A stretch of 64,000 bases of DNA from Zizania palustris (GCA_019279435.1 JAAALK010000080.1:36095073-36159072), one strand, 5' to 3'; shown: positions 22,101-29,563, numbered from the stretch's first letter. Notes: a model not told the origin generated them from the sequence alone. Made by a program: numbers and translations.

Positions 22101-24634
22101 GAGGCTGCAGTCTACCGGCGGGGCAAGGGAGACAATGTCCTGCTGGTCGGCGTCTACGTTGACGACTTGGTGATCACCGACACCAAGGAGGTGGAGGTAG
22201 AGGCGTTCAAGACGAAGATGAAGGCCACTTTCCAGATGAGCGACCTAGGGCTCCTCTCCTTCTACTTGGGGATCGAGGTGCACCAGGACAGCTCTGGCAC
22301 TTCACTTCGCCAGACCGCCTACGCCAAGCGCATCGTCGAGCTGGGCGGACTCACCGACTGCAACCCAGCCTACACTCCCATGGAGGAAAGGCTGAAGCTG
22401 AGTCGCAACAGCACGACGGAGGAGGTGGACGCGACGCAGTACCTGCGCATTGTGGGCAGCCTTCGCTACCTTGTCCACACGCGACCGGACTTGGCGTTCG
22501 CAGTTGGCTACGTCAGTCGATTCATGCAGCGACCGACGACAGAGCATCAACAGGCCGTGAAGAGGATCCTACGTTATGTCGCGGGGACCTCTGACTACGG
22601 CTTGTACTACCCGAGGTGCCCCGGTGCGGCGCATTTCATCGGGTACAGTGACAGCGACCACGCCGTCGACATCGACACAAGCAAGAGCACAAGCGGGACG
22701 TTGTTCTTCCTCGGCAAGTGTCTGATCAGTTTGCAGTCGGTCAAGCAGCAGGTGGTGGCCATGTCTAGCTGTGAGGCACAGTACATCGCAGCCACTTCTG
22801 CATCAACTCAGGCTCTCTGGCTGGCTCGGCTGCTTGGCGATCTTCTTGGCAGAGATGCCGAAGCGGTGGAGCTCAGGGTGGACAGCAAGTCTGCTTTGGC
22901 TCTGGCAAAGAACCCTGTTTTCCACGAGCGCAGCAAGCACATCCGAGTGAAGTACCACTTCATCCGGAGTTGTTTGGATGAGGGGAGTGTGAAGGCAAGC
23001 TACATCAACACCCAAGACCAGCTCGCCGACTTCCTCACCAAGTCGCTTGGGTGGATCAAGTTCCAGGAGCTTCGCGCCAGGATTGGGATGGTTCAGATTT
23101 CCCAAAAGGCGCCACACAAGACTTAGGGGGAGATTGAGAGGATAAGTCTATGTGTGTGTTTTGGCATGACATGTTGTTTGGCATGACATGTGTGATGTCC
23201 ATGTGTGGACAAGTTTGTAGTCTTAGCACCTTTAGCATCTTTTGCTTTAGCATCTTAGACTAGCATCTTTGCTTTAGTATCTTAGACTAGCATCTTGGGC
23301 TACATGGCTAGCCTATAAATATGTATCCCTAACCATTTGAGTTGGCATGGCATTTGAGTGAGTTGAATGAGAAGAAAATTGCCCCAACCCTTGAGTGTCA
23401 TCCCTACCAATGCGAGTGTTCTCTCTAACACTCATCACACACGACCACGACGGCGCTCTTGGCCCAGTTGACCGTGCAACGCGCATAAGCTTCCACACAC
23501 TAGGCTGCAACGTCATGCCAACCATTCACGACACCGTCGATGCGATTAGCGGCATGGGAGCAAGCAGCATCGATCTGGGAGGAGGCCAGGGCTGCCCTGG
23601 CGGCGGCGCGGGTGGCCTCGGCAGGTCTAGGTTGCAGGAGGGTGCGCCCCGACGTGTCTTGGTGGCATCCTCGCACGCACTAGATGGTGGACTGGTTGGC
23701 GGTTGGTGGCACCGACAACCCAGTTCAAGGACGAGCTGGTTTTCAAGGGGGAAGAGATGTCACACGCCATGCAAGAAAATGCCTGCAGGCCAATCCACAA
23801 CCCAATTAGGCTCATGAACAGTGCCAGCGGGTACTGCTCATGTGAACAGTATTGCGCGGTACTGTAGCAGATAAGAGTCCAGCTCGCAAGGGTTAATTAG
23901 AGATCAGATTAGTTAAAAGTCCAGCCCACAAGGGTTAATTAGAAATCAGATTAGTTAAGAGTCCAAGTCTAGATTAGTTAGGAGTCTCATTCGGTTAGAA
24001 TAAAGTTGTAGATTAGATCAGCTTTATGTCTATATAAACAGGGCTGATGCACTAGGGCTCTATTGAGTGTTTAGTAAAGGCTTAGCCTCTATTGTATCCC
24101 TGCCTTGGCTTGTGTGACGTGGATTGTAGCTCCGTTGCACCGACAAGGGTCAGGGCCTCGAGTAATTCTTTAGTTATCAATTCAGTCACAATGTTTTGCT
24201 ATCCTCCCTGAACGACCATGGATTCCGACCCGTGACACAGGACTTGCAGGAATACTTTGATAGTGCCCTGCTTATGCTTACCATTTTTAGGGGTTTGGTT
24301 GCTTTGCTTTAGCACCAAAATGTTGAATACAGCTCATGTGCTTTTGGTAGTTATTTTATCCAACGGGCTATATGATCTTCATTGCATCCATAAAAAGTAA
24401 GTTAGCTAAATGATTTGTACTGGTCACTGAAGTTGTAAAGTCAACCAAATGATTTTTATTAGAATTTTAGATGACTTTTATTACTTTTTCAGTGTTGACC
24501 ATCAGAATTTTGTTCACGCAAAGGCTGGTTTGTTTGATTTTGAAATACACTGTTTGAATGACTACTGATAGATCTGAATTCCATTTCTAGCTTCAGGAAA
24601 TATCCGGCAGCTATACTGTTTGCAAGGCGAATAA
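6615..24634 (+). CDS. TBCCD1: TBCC domain-containing protein 1 (TBCCD1-like), nine exons, two frameshifts
   Basis: Exons: 6615-7126, 10407-10547, 11329-11733, 11911-12015, 12251-12391, 13502-13706, 14777-14863, 15369-15480, 24591-24634. Every intron is GT-AG. The total is 1752 coding bases, about 583 residues, the usual size for plant TBCCD1. The N-terminal part resembles the family around HGLLPIP...VFPEGTLTQ, and the C-CAP/TBCC beta-helix domain (about residues 345-440) is encoded by the end of exon 3 and exons 4-6. TBCCD1 is related to tubulin cofactor C and RP2; in animals and algae it acts in centrosome/basal-body and Golgi positioning, and its plant role is less clear. By eye, the position of the catalytic arginine of cofactor C appears to be Cys (RICVANC), as expected for TBCCD1. 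Exon 1 lacks one base near 6769 and exon 6 has one extra base near 13574, so as written the frame is broken. Either the gene is decaying or these are sequencing errors. Intron 8 is 9.1 kb of nested retroelements. Confidence 0.88.
7765..8164. mobile_element. MITE-like element in TBCCD1 intron 1
   Basis: The ends form imperfect inverted repeats: GGCCCCCTTCTAGACAACTT on the left, and GGCCTCCTTGTAGACAGCTT when the right end is reverse-complemented. The inside repeats CATAAGCTGTTTAGAAGCC-like text in both orientations. No clear target-site duplication was found, so the superfamily is open. Confidence 0.55.
8406..9420 (-). mobile_element. SINE, 5'-truncated and interrupted by a hAT element
   Basis: Minus strand. 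The body (...CCTACCTCAACTTGCTTGGG... when reversed) is the same family as 14106-14542. Imperfect direct repeats flank it: CTATAATCATCCCTCCTT at 8388-8405 and CTATAATCAACCCTACTT at 9421-9438 (two mismatches). After removing the inserted element only about 195 bases remain. The tRNA-like head is missing, as in 5'-truncated copies. Confidence 0.65.
8517..9328. mobile_element. Non-autonomous hAT-type element inside the SINE
   Basis: Terminal inverted repeats CATAGTTGTTACGGCG (left) and CATAGTTGTTATGGCG (right end reversed) are flanked by a perfect 8-bp duplication TCTATCAC (8509-8516 and 9329-9336). An 8-bp duplication with CA...TG ends points to the hAT superfamily. Subterminal zones are GC-rich with GGCGACG/ATATGGCGAC repeats (clear at 9255-9310). 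The middle contains an AT-rich segment, then a CCTCTCTCTC tract and repeated CCTCGCCACACCCTCG units. No transposase is encoded. Confidence 0.8.
9530..10104 (-). repeat. Solo LTR related to element D, in TBCCD1 intron 1
   Basis: It runs TGTCACGTGC...CCCATGACA and is flanked by a perfect 5-bp duplication GGTCC (9525-9529, 10105-10109). Internal text matches the reverse complement of the D LTR in several blocks (CCTCGTCGGCGC, CTAATCTGATCTAATTC, CTGTTCACGTGAACAGTAC). A single LTR with its own duplication is the footprint of LTR-LTR recombination. A Tourist MITE sits inside it. Confidence 0.75.
9793..10000. mobile_element. Tourist-like MITE (PIF/Harbinger type) inside the solo LTR
   Basis: It is 208 bp. 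The left end GGGTCTGTTTGTTTCAGCTT and the right end AAGCTGAAACAAGTAAACCC are inverted repeats, flanked by TTA on both sides (9790-9792, 10001-10003). A TTA duplication with GG(G/C)...GTTTG ends is the mark of Tourist elements. Confidence 0.85.
10407..10547 (+). CDS. TBCCD1: TBCCD1 exon 2
   Basis: 47 codons in phase 0, after acceptor ATGCAG and before donor GTTAGT. It encodes LVRSNSRRFMPSQADEEAHQ and a following helical stretch ending DGEGDESM. Intron 1 before it is 3280 bases and holds four nested mobile elements. Confidence 0.88.
11329..11733 (+). CDS. TBCCD1: TBCCD1 exon 3
   Basis: 135 codons in phase 0, acceptor TATGCAG, donor GTATGC. It begins VLTIETFEHLGFLLQFSEG. The middle is a low-conservation Ser/Thr/Asn-rich linker (about residues 275-335). 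The end, KGHSIK, is the entry to the TBCC domain. Confidence 0.88.
11911..12015 (+). CDS. TBCCD1: TBCCD1 exon 4
   Basis: 35 codons, acceptor TTTGTAG, donor GTATGC. It encodes VLNCHDSVIYILAPVKYATV and GCSDTTIVLGAVGK, the first turns of the TBCC/C-CAP beta helix. Confidence 0.9.
12251..12391 (+). CDS. TBCCD1: TBCCD1 exon 5
   Basis: 47 codons, acceptor TTATCAG, donor GTGAGT. It encodes VVKVEHCERVQIIVAAKRIC and the motif NCRECIFYLGV, the core of the TBCC domain. In cofactor C this region carries the QxR arginine finger. Here the aligned position looks like Cys, consistent with a TBCCD1 that does not act as a tubulin GAP (inference from alignment by eye). Confidence 0.9.
12715..13330 (+). mobile_element. 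Truncated Copia-type element with a very short LTR, in TBCCD1 intron 5
   Basis: 12715-12835 (TGTTAGAGAT...GAACATCA, 121 bp) has LTR ends and contains a doubled TTGCCCTTTGGGCCCTT unit. It is followed by the primer-binding site TGGTATCAGAGGTAGGG (12842-12858), then a GC-rich leader with many GCGCGTGAGCTCGCG-like repeats. An ATG at 13271 begins a gag-like start (MAALCPPVPVQPFVSP) that stops after 16 codons. No 3' LTR or pol is present. Confidence 0.6.
13502..13706 (+). CDS. TBCCD1: TBCCD1 exon 6 (with +1 frameshift)
   Basis: Acceptor TTATCAG, donor GTATGT. It starts VAPFNTYYPQLGEHLVQVGV in frame with exon 5. At 13571-13577 ATTCAAC holds one base more than the family's ...I-N-K-W-D needs, and without correction the frame meets TGA eight codons later. 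After the extra base the frame is open and highly family-like: KWDEPFVLGVIDPHDSLSHP, ending DPDLFTNFL. 205 bases equals 68 codons plus one. Confidence 0.85.
14106..14542 (-). mobile_element. Full-length tRNA-derived SINE, antisense in TBCCD1 intron 6
   Basis: A perfect 16-bp target duplication CCAAGAGTAGTCATTT flanks it (14090-14105 and 14543-14558). Read on the minus strand, the head has a box A-like TGGTAGAACCTC (14510-14521) and a box B-like GGCTCGAACCT (14477-14487). The body ends in CTAGCCTACCCCAACTTGCT, a (GAA)n stretch, a short unique piece and a T run. The structure fits a Pol III-transcribed grass SINE. Confidence 0.82.
14777..14863 (+). CDS. TBCCD1: TBCCD1 exon 7
   Basis: 29 codons in phase 0, acceptor CTACAG, donor GTATGT. 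It encodes IPSWFEAHGPTKYNPFTLPE followed by VYWASQRKK, a strongly conserved C-terminal block of TBCCD1. Confidence 0.9.
15369..15480 (+). CDS. TBCCD1: TBCCD1 exon 8
   Basis: 37 codons plus one base, acceptor TTTCAG, donor GTAATA. It encodes HVFLKDIQKNIRELQIDDNR and ends QFKDWLY. Reading on into intron 8 adds only GNILGS before TGA (15498-15500), so retention of intron 8 or polyadenylation within it would swap the last 14 residues for six. Confidence 0.88.
16030..16504 (+). repeat. D 5' LTR
   Basis: 475 bp. It contains the palindromic TGTTCATGTGAACA, two near-identical units AAGGGTTAATTAGAGATCAG (about 16160-16225), and a TATA-like TTTTTATATAAGGG at about 16300. Confidence 0.88.
16505..17877 (+). 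other. D internal region, left part
   Basis: GC-rich, CpG-rich and Gly-codon-rich. A 192-codon open frame (16733-17311, starting MHALLAEVLRCCD) is rich in Gly, Asp and Val, and the opposite strand is also open, as expected from composition bias. I recognise no gag, protease or RT motif. It may be a decayed or captured coding sequence, but that cannot be decided by eye. Confidence 0.45.
16508..16517 (+). promoter_or_regulatory. D primer-binding site
   Basis: TGGTATCAGA, three bases after the LTR end, is the Met-tRNA type primer site. Confidence 0.8.
17878..18173 (+). repeat. E 5' LTR
   Basis: 296 bp with TATA-like GTCTATAAATATG at about 18054. It contains tandem TTTAGCATCTTAGACTAGCA units (17973-18040) and a doubled TTTGGCATGACATGT. 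Confidence 0.93.
18174..18187 (+). promoter_or_regulatory. E primer-binding site
   Basis: ATTGGTATCGGAGC directly follows the LTR. TGGTATCGGAGC is a Met-tRNA type site with one change. Confidence 0.8.
18251..20170 (+). pseudogene. E gag and protease
   Basis: One open frame of 639 codons. It opens with an Ala/Arg/Glu-rich, probably coiled-coil stretch (residues about 65-120). The Copia gag core starts near residue 225 (NLTKTNYTEWSMIMRVKLQV). A CCHC zinc knuckle CHNCGKIGHWARDC lies at 19661-19702, and the aspartic protease signature FLDTGATHHMTG has its Asp codon at 19901. The frame ends at TGA 20168-20170. The following integrase zinc region continues in the same frame, so this stop is a point mutation inside the polyprotein. 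The true start is uncertain; upstream no better ATG is evident. Confidence 0.88.
20171..21392 (+). pseudogene. E integrase (frameshifted)
   Basis: GAG-pre-integrase/HHCC region: WHERFGHLNFEALKQL and FCDTCVLTKQ (20290-20420). The core begins with the first Asp in ELVHGDLCGP (about 20470-20500). The frame shifts by one between about 20620 and 20660, after which DNGGEFTAAEF (second Asp) and IIER are read in the next frame, broken by TAG at 20763-20765. 20802-21240 continues with YWGEAVMTAVYLLNRLPTKA and VFGCLAFVKEL, the Copia integrase C-terminal part. A second shift occurs around 21260-21390. Confidence 0.85.
21380..23126 (+). pseudogene. E reverse transcriptase and RNase H (frameshifted)
   Basis: The RT begins in one frame (WRAAMQQEMDAVERNQTWEL, KARLVARGFVQQEGVDF, FLNGDL) and loses one base near 21932. 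It then continues in the frame 21882-23126: VYVRQPPGFV, LYGLRQAPRAWN, and the catalytic YVDDL at 22155-22169. RNase H follows with GYSDSDHAVDIDTSKSTSGT, SSCEAQYIAATSA and the D-S-KSALALAKNP block. It ends QKAPHKT TAG, nine bases before the polypurine tract. The order RT-RNase H after integrase is diagnostic of Copia. Confidence 0.9.
23124..23134 (+). promoter_or_regulatory. E polypurine tract
   Basis: AGGGGGAGAT immediately precedes the 3' LTR, the usual plant Copia form, and primes plus-strand DNA synthesis. Confidence 0.85.
23135..23430 (+). repeat. E 3' LTR
   Basis: 296 bp. It differs from the 5' LTR at five transition sites (in TTTAGTATC, TAGCCTATAAA, TATCCCTAAC, TTGAGTTGG and TTGCCCCAA), with no indels. 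Confidence 0.93.
23745..23757 (+). promoter_or_regulatory. D polypurine tract
   Basis: AAGGGGGAAGAGA directly precedes the D 3' LTR. Confidence 0.8.
23758..24237 (+). repeat. D 3' LTR
   Basis: 480 bp, the direct repeat of 16030-16504 with many substitutions and a few short indels. It ends GACCCGTGACA, followed by the duplication CAGGA. Confidence 0.88.
24591..24634 (+). CDS. TBCCD1: TBCCD1 exon 9 (last coding exon)
   Basis: Acceptor TTCTAG. With the last base of exon 8 it encodes ASGNIRQLYCLQGE and TAA (24632-24634), the conserved C-terminus of plant TBCCD1. It sits 9.1 kb from exon 8 because of the D/E insertion. Confidence 0.85.
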
Positions 24635-25030
24635 ACATCAAGCCTTTCTCCATTCACAAACGTGCTTCTATGCACCTTCAAGATTGTGTCCCTTCAACTC
24701 CGTCCATCCAGCCGCATTCTCCAAGCTGACTTCACTCCGACTGAATCTCTGATTCCTCCTGTCTCCCAGCCTCTACTGTTTTTTTAGGGAAGAATGTAAA
24801 AAATGCATTGCCTATTTATGTCGATTAATTTTGATCATTTGGTGTGGTTGGTGCACGGATTACATCTTGGGTTTCGGTTGTCTCTTTGTTTATATCCTCG
24901 ATCAGATTTTGGAGGATGGACTGGGGATTCCTCTTTTTCTTTGGAAAATAAATTTTTCTTTTGCTCGTCTGAGGGGCCGTATCTATCCATAAACTGTATT
25001 TGTGCTCTTTATAATAGCCAAAGATTGCAG
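24635..25030 (+). other. Probable 3' UTR of TBCCD1 and downstream flank
   Basis: No reading frame is credible here. AATGTAAAAAATGC at about 24793 is a possible polyadenylation region. The transcript end is inferred. Confidence 0.4.
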
Positions 25031-25092
25031 CCATGACAGTATGTGTTGTTGATCAATGGGTTTCTGTTTAGACTAGCTGATGGGTCGTATAA

Positions 25093-25287
25093 GGCCTGTT
25101 CGGGGAGCTAGCTTTTTTTGTGAGTATTTAGCTCGTGTGAATTTAAAGAAGGTGGTGTTTCTTAATTTTTAGATTCTAGCTTCTATAATTATCAAGTGCT
25201 ATAATTTAAAGCTAGAATTTTCACTGTTTGAGGGAGCTTTAGATTATAGTAGTTACAACTGCTAAAAGTTGCTCTCCAAACAGACTC
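25093..25287. mobile_element. Tourist-like MITE downstream of TBCCD1
   Basis: 195 bp. The left end GGCCTGTTCGGGGAGCTAGC is the imperfect inverse of the right end (GAGTCTGTTTGGAGAGCAAC when reversed). It is flanked by TAA on the left and TTA on the right, so the 3-bp duplication is mutated in one copy. Confidence 0.6.
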
Positions 25288-25306
25288 TTAGCTAGCAGAA
25301 GATTAA

Positions 25307-25556
25307 GGATATGTTTGGAAAAGCCCTCTAGCTTTTTGATTCTATAGTAAGAGTGATCTCACCGTAATTTTCGGGTAAAATTGATTCACGTGCCTATGAT
25401 GGGAGTAGACCAGGAAACATGTTTTCACTCTTCGTGCCATGTGCAAATGATTGTGATTCGAGTGGAGCTAATCAGAAATTTGTTGCTTGGTAAAGCTTCC
25501 TAGATTCTAGATTCTCTACGGAGAATCTTGATTAGGGAGCACCACCAAACGGCCTC
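25307..25556. mobile_element. Second Tourist-like MITE
   Basis: 250 bp flanked by TAA on both sides (25304-25306, 25557-25559). Ends are GGATATGTTTGG and, reversed, GAGGCCGTTTGG. Both inner parts share the AGATTCTAG-type sequence common in these MITEs. Confidence 0.6.
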
Positions 25557-26570
25557 TAATGCATAAAAGTGAAAACATTATTTAATAAATAAAATAAAAC
25601 AACTGTTTGAAACATTATTTTATACTGAAATAATATAATATTGGTGGAAAACATTATTTTGAAACATATGTGCACATTTTTTTATAGATGATGAAAAAGG
25701 CTTGTTGGGCTAGGCCCTATAACCTTGTGTCCGAAGTGTCTGGACGTCAGTGTATATGAATTATCGTTATTTTTCACCCTAGTGACGAGGCACCGGTATA
25801 GCCTGATGTGGCTCCAACCATTGATGGTCATCCGTCATGTGACATCAAGTCCACTTTACACTTGTCATAAGGATTTGAAAACAAAATTTCTGTTCTTACC
25901 TTGGTTTTCAGGGTAAAACTTTGATTATTAATTTTTTTCGTAATATATCAATAACTATAATATTAATATCATATAGAAATATTTTCATATATAAATTCAA
26001 TTATATAACATGCATAACATAAAATATATGTTTTTAGGTTAATTATTACTCAAAATTTAAAAAATTAACTTTTTTGAATGCATGCACCTCTTATATTTTT
26101 TTTGGAGGGAGAAACTCATAACTCATAAGCAATGACTTCACTTCAGACTCCATCTTGTTTTTTCACAAATTGTTGGTGAATAACATTTCCCTGTGCTATA
26201 TAAGATCAACGTGTAGTGTATTCCTTCTTCCACAATCGTGAACGAATTTTCACATCGAGTTTTCTTTTCATTGACTAGTTGAGCGGGTTATTAGCAGCTG
26301 CATTAGTTTTTTTTCGTAATATGGATGGATATTAATGATATTATTTTTTTTCATATTTTTTCAGATTTGGATACTCTGGATATAGATACGGAAATGGATA
26401 TTATCGGATACAAATACATAATAGATACGAAGTGGATACGAATACAATTACAAATATTTATCATAAAAATATTTAGTAGATAATACACATTCTCCACATT
26501 TAGAATTTTTAATTCCAAAATCTTTTAAAATATCTCATTTATTTTTAAAATCTTAAAGAAAATATAACAT
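25557..26570. other. AT-rich intergenic region
   Basis: No gene is recognised. 26310-26470 repeats GGATA/GATAC words (GGATATAGATACGGAAATGG and similar). Such strings are common inside grass CACTA elements, so this may belong to the remnant that follows. Confidence 0.45.
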
Positions 26571-26688
26571 TTACTATGGGAAAATAACACTTTGCCAAAT
26601 GCCCAACTCTTTGTCGAGGGTATTTTTTGGGTACTCGACAAAGAAGGTTGTTCGTCGAGCGTATTTTTTTCGAACTAATGTGATATTT
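26571..26688. mobile_element. CACTA (En/Spm) transposon remnant
   Basis: It begins ACTATGGGAAAATAACACTT (a decayed CACTA end) followed by TTTGCCAAATGCCC, CTTTGTCGAGGG, GGGTACTCGACAAAG and GTTCGTCGAGCG. These are degenerate forms of the TTTGCCGAGTG/CGGCAAAG subterminal repeats of grass CACTA elements. The other end is not visible; a truncated LTR takes over at 26689. Confidence 0.65.
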
Positions 26689-27124
26689 TGTTGACGCCAA
26701 GATTTAGTAAAGCCCAGGCCCACTAAAGATGTCGCACGATCAATAGAAGTCAAATGAGTCCGGTCAAAGGTGGTCAAAGAAGCCCGTCCATATCGTTACA
26801 ACATGGCCGAATATGAAGGAGCCGATGAAGGTGAGAAAAGATAAAGATAATTCAGAATCGGTTACAATGTAGATTACTTGGGCGACAAGTCTCTGAACTA
26901 TAAATATGTATCTAATTAGCTAGGTTTAGAGGACACACACAATAAACCACAACAAACTACTCTTTTGGCACATCGCCACACTTGGGTTCCCAAGGTTAAT
27001 CCTGGCGGGACTTAGCACTTGAAACTGAGCTGCATCGTTATGATCTCCATCCCAGCGACCCCAACGGTCATACCGACTAGGTCCGTGTTCTTCAAGGCTG
27101 CATCATATCGATCTCTTGAGGTGT
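26689..27124 (+). repeat. Truncated LTR of a Tat-like Gypsy element
   Basis: It starts TGTTGACGCC and carries a TATA-like ACTATAAATATG at 26898-26909. It is cut at 27125 where the F LTR begins, so no primer site or internal region is seen. Assignment rests on resemblance to grass Tat-type LTRs. Confidence 0.45.
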
Positions 27125-27888
27125 TGTAACGTCCTAAAATTTCACAATTTCGAGTCTATTAAATTTCCTTAAGAAAATCAACTAACAAAATGTTCACAAA
27201 ATGTTCATCAAGCGACAACATCTTATGACAAACAAAATATAGCTCAGAGGCTACATTATTACACTAAAAATAAAATAAAAAGACTCCAAAATGACAAACA
27301 ACTTGCTCCTAGAATCGTGCCTCTACTAGGACAGATTATTCCAGACCTTTTTCGATAAACTCAACATCTAAAAAGGGGTATTCAACAAGGATGAGTACAA
27401 AACATATACAATAAGCCACCGAATGCAACATAAATGTAAAGGTAATATCAAAGGATGGGCATATGACTTGTTTTGCATAAAAGTACATTTTTAGTAGTTA
27501 ACCGTGATTAGGCCTTTTCCCTTTTAGTGCTCTTAAAAGCTTTTCCCCTCCCCTTTCTCTCTCTCTCTCTTTTTGGTGACTTCTTGTTGGGTTTCAACTC
27601 TAGCCTACCCCAACTTGCTTGGGACTAAAAGGCTTTGTTGATGTTGATGATGTTGATGTAGAAATTATAGTGAACATGAATAATGAATAGAAAGTAAATA
27701 GACGATGTAATGAACCATTCACTACCTCAAGTAGCACAACTGTACTCCCTCGCACAACAGTCTTTAGAAAACTAGTCATCATTCACATTCAAGTTAATTA
27801 TGCTAACTGCAGAGAACATCACTTGGCTTGCCCATAATCATAGGCATGACTTTTCAAAAGGATTATACTCTGATCAGAGGTGTACAAA
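27125..27888 (-). repeat. F 3' LTR, first segment
   Basis: It starts TGTAACGTCC on the plus strand (the LTR's U5 end on the minus strand). It stops at the G insertion, whose ACAAA duplication occupies 27884-27888. A fragment of the SINE family (CTAGCCTACCCCAACTTGCT and a TTGATG tail, about 27583-27662, plus strand) lies inside it. Confidence 0.75.
27583..27662 (+). mobile_element. SINE 3' fragment
   Basis: It holds TTGGGTTTCAACTCTAGCCT, then CCCCAACTTGCTTGGGACTA and a (TTGATG)n-type tail. It is the same 3' body as the SINE at 14106-14542, in plus orientation and heavily 5'-truncated. Confidence 0.55.
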
Positions 27889-28337
27889 TGTTTATAGCAA
27901 AAAATGGCATTAATGGTCAAACTAGGCAAATACTGAAAAATGGTATTTTTGACCGAAAATGTGTCAAGCCTGGCAATGGCCAGTCTGACCGGCTATAATA
28001 GGCCTGTCCAACCGGCCAGGTCCGGTCAGACCGGACCCATGGGCTCGGTCAGACCGACCGGGGTTCAGACTATGAATCCGAAGAGGATTCGAGCTATTTT
28101 CACCCAAATCTTATCCTAACAGATTTTTGGCCGAATCTTACTCTATCTCTAGCCAAGGATAACCAGCCCACCCCCTTATAAATATTAGGGGCAAGGCCGA
28201 TTCAAGGGCCCCTCTCCAATCTCGAAAATCCAAAGCCCTAGCTTTGAATCGCATCTACTTTTCTTTCATTTTCCGCATCTTCATGGGTTTGCTTGGAAGC
28301 CCTCCGTCCGCCGCGTCCGTAATCATGGTAACATATT
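27889..28337 (+). repeat. G 5' LTR, truncated
   Basis: About 449 bp matching the first part of the 3' LTR (35282 onward) up to CGTAATCATGGTAAC. There the sequence jumps into gag; about 0.8 kb of LTR, the primer site and the gag start are missing. Confidence 0.8.
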
Positions 28338-29380
28338 CACGCACAAAGCATTAGACCACGACGATATCGAGGAACATATTCGCGCGCTATTTAGGGAATG
28401 CACCGACTTTACACCTCGGGATAGAGCTAGGGTCTATCGGAAACCATATCACGACCACTTTGACACCATTCCGTACCCTCGCGGTTATAGAGTCACATAT
28501 TTCACGAAATTTGACGGCGAGGGTAATAAATCCACATTAGAACACATTAGCCAATTTCTAGCACAATGTGGTGAAGCTAGCGGGTCGGACGCATTGAAAC
28601 TCAGGTTATTTTCCTTATCATTGTCTGGCACCGCATTCACGTGGTTTTCGACGCTCCCGCCAAACTCCGTCCAGACATGGGCTCAATTGGAGCAGAGATT
28701 TCATGATTATTTCTACACAGGCGAGACCGAACTTAGGCTATCACACCTCACAGTGGTTAGACAAAAATCTGGCGAGGGTGTTTCTGAGTATGTCAAACGC
28801 TTTAGAGACATCATGAATAAATGTTTTAGCCTAAACGTATCGGAGAGAGACCTAGCAGATCTAGCATTCAATGGCCTACGGGCAGAAATTAAAGAACGTA
28901 TGGATAATCAAAACCTCTTGGACGTTAGCCAAGTCTTGCAACAGGCTCTGGTCCCAGGAAGGCCGGGCCAAAGATAGAAAATTCGTTAAAACTTTTAATA
29001 ATCCAAGGGCTGAAATCCACACTATGGAGCACTCTGATGAGGAAGGGTCCGAAGAAGAAGAAGATCTAGCCGATACGTACACGGCCAAATGGACTTGGAG
29101 CATGAAGTCTAAACCTGTCACCTACTCTGAATTGCGGCCGTCTCCCTCTAAGAATCGGCCTAACGAAGTTAGATATTCGTTCGACGTGACTAAGTGCGAT
29201 AAAATATTCGATTTTCTACTTAAAAATCAGCTTCTACAACTGCCGAAATGGCAAGTCATGCCATCCGCCGATGAATTAAAAAAGAGTACCTACTACAAGT
29301 GGCATGATTCACATTCCTACTACACTAACGATTACAATGTTTTTCGTCGGCAAGTACAATCGGCCATAGAGGAAGGATGA
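28338..29380 (+). pseudogene. G gag
   Basis: The frame is open from the LTR junction. It encodes the Gypsy-type gag core (SLSGTAFTWFSTLPPNSVQT, QLEQRFHDYFYTGETELRLS, VSEYVKRFRDIMNKCF) to about 28976. It then shifts by one frame and runs on to 29380 through an acidic stretch (DEEGSEEEEDLAD) and a block ending YNVFRRQVQSAIEEG, typical of grass Tat gag. The native start codon is deleted. Confidence 0.78.
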
Positions 29381-29563
29381 TTGAAAATAGAAGCAAATCC
29401 AAAGATGAAATTAGATAGAGACCCCTTTCCCATAAACAACGTTGAGCTCGAGGGAAAGAAGGTGTTGATTCGGCTGGAGCAGACTGAGTTGGCTAAAGGG
29501 AAAGCGGTCGTCATAGGAGACACTCGCACACGCACACTCGTACCAAAGAATCCATAGGTAGGA

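Larger units (their letters stand above)
17878..23430 (+). mobile_element. E: young full-length Copia retrotransposon nested in D
   Basis: LTRs of 296 bp (17878-18173, 23135-23430) begin TGAGAGGATAAG and end CTCTCTAACA, flanked by the 5-bp duplication CTCAT (17873-17877, 23431-23435). By eye the LTRs differ at five sites, all transitions (about 98.3% identity). The domain order gag, protease, integrase, RT, RNase H is that of Copia. The polyprotein has two in-frame stops and at least three frameshifts, so this copy cannot make a full polyprotein. The lineage may be Ivana/Oryco-like; I hold that loosely. Confidence 0.92.
16030..24237 (+). mobile_element. D: non-autonomous LTR retrotransposon in TBCCD1 intron 8, split by element E
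   Basis: LTRs at 16030-16504 and 23758-24237 begin TGTCACACGCC and end TGACA. A perfect 5-bp duplication CAGGA flanks the whole (16025-16029, 24238-24242). A primer-binding site follows the 5' LTR and a polypurine tract precedes the 3' LTR. Without E the internal part is only about 1.7 kb and shows no retroviral domain. It holds a Gly-rich frame of unclear meaning, so D would depend on proteins of another element. The two LTRs are clearly more diverged from each other than those of E, which fits D being older than its guest. Confidence 0.88.
15481..24590 (+). other. TBCCD1 intron 8, 9110 bases, filled by nested retroelements
   Basis: Donor GTAATA and acceptor TTCTAG. 15481-16024 and 24243-24590 are ordinary AT-rich intron sequence. 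Removing element D (16030-24237) and one copy of its duplication leaves about 897 bases, similar in size to the gene's other introns. Both D and the nested E lie in the gene's sense orientation, so their LTR polyadenylation signals face the transcript. Confidence 0.8.
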
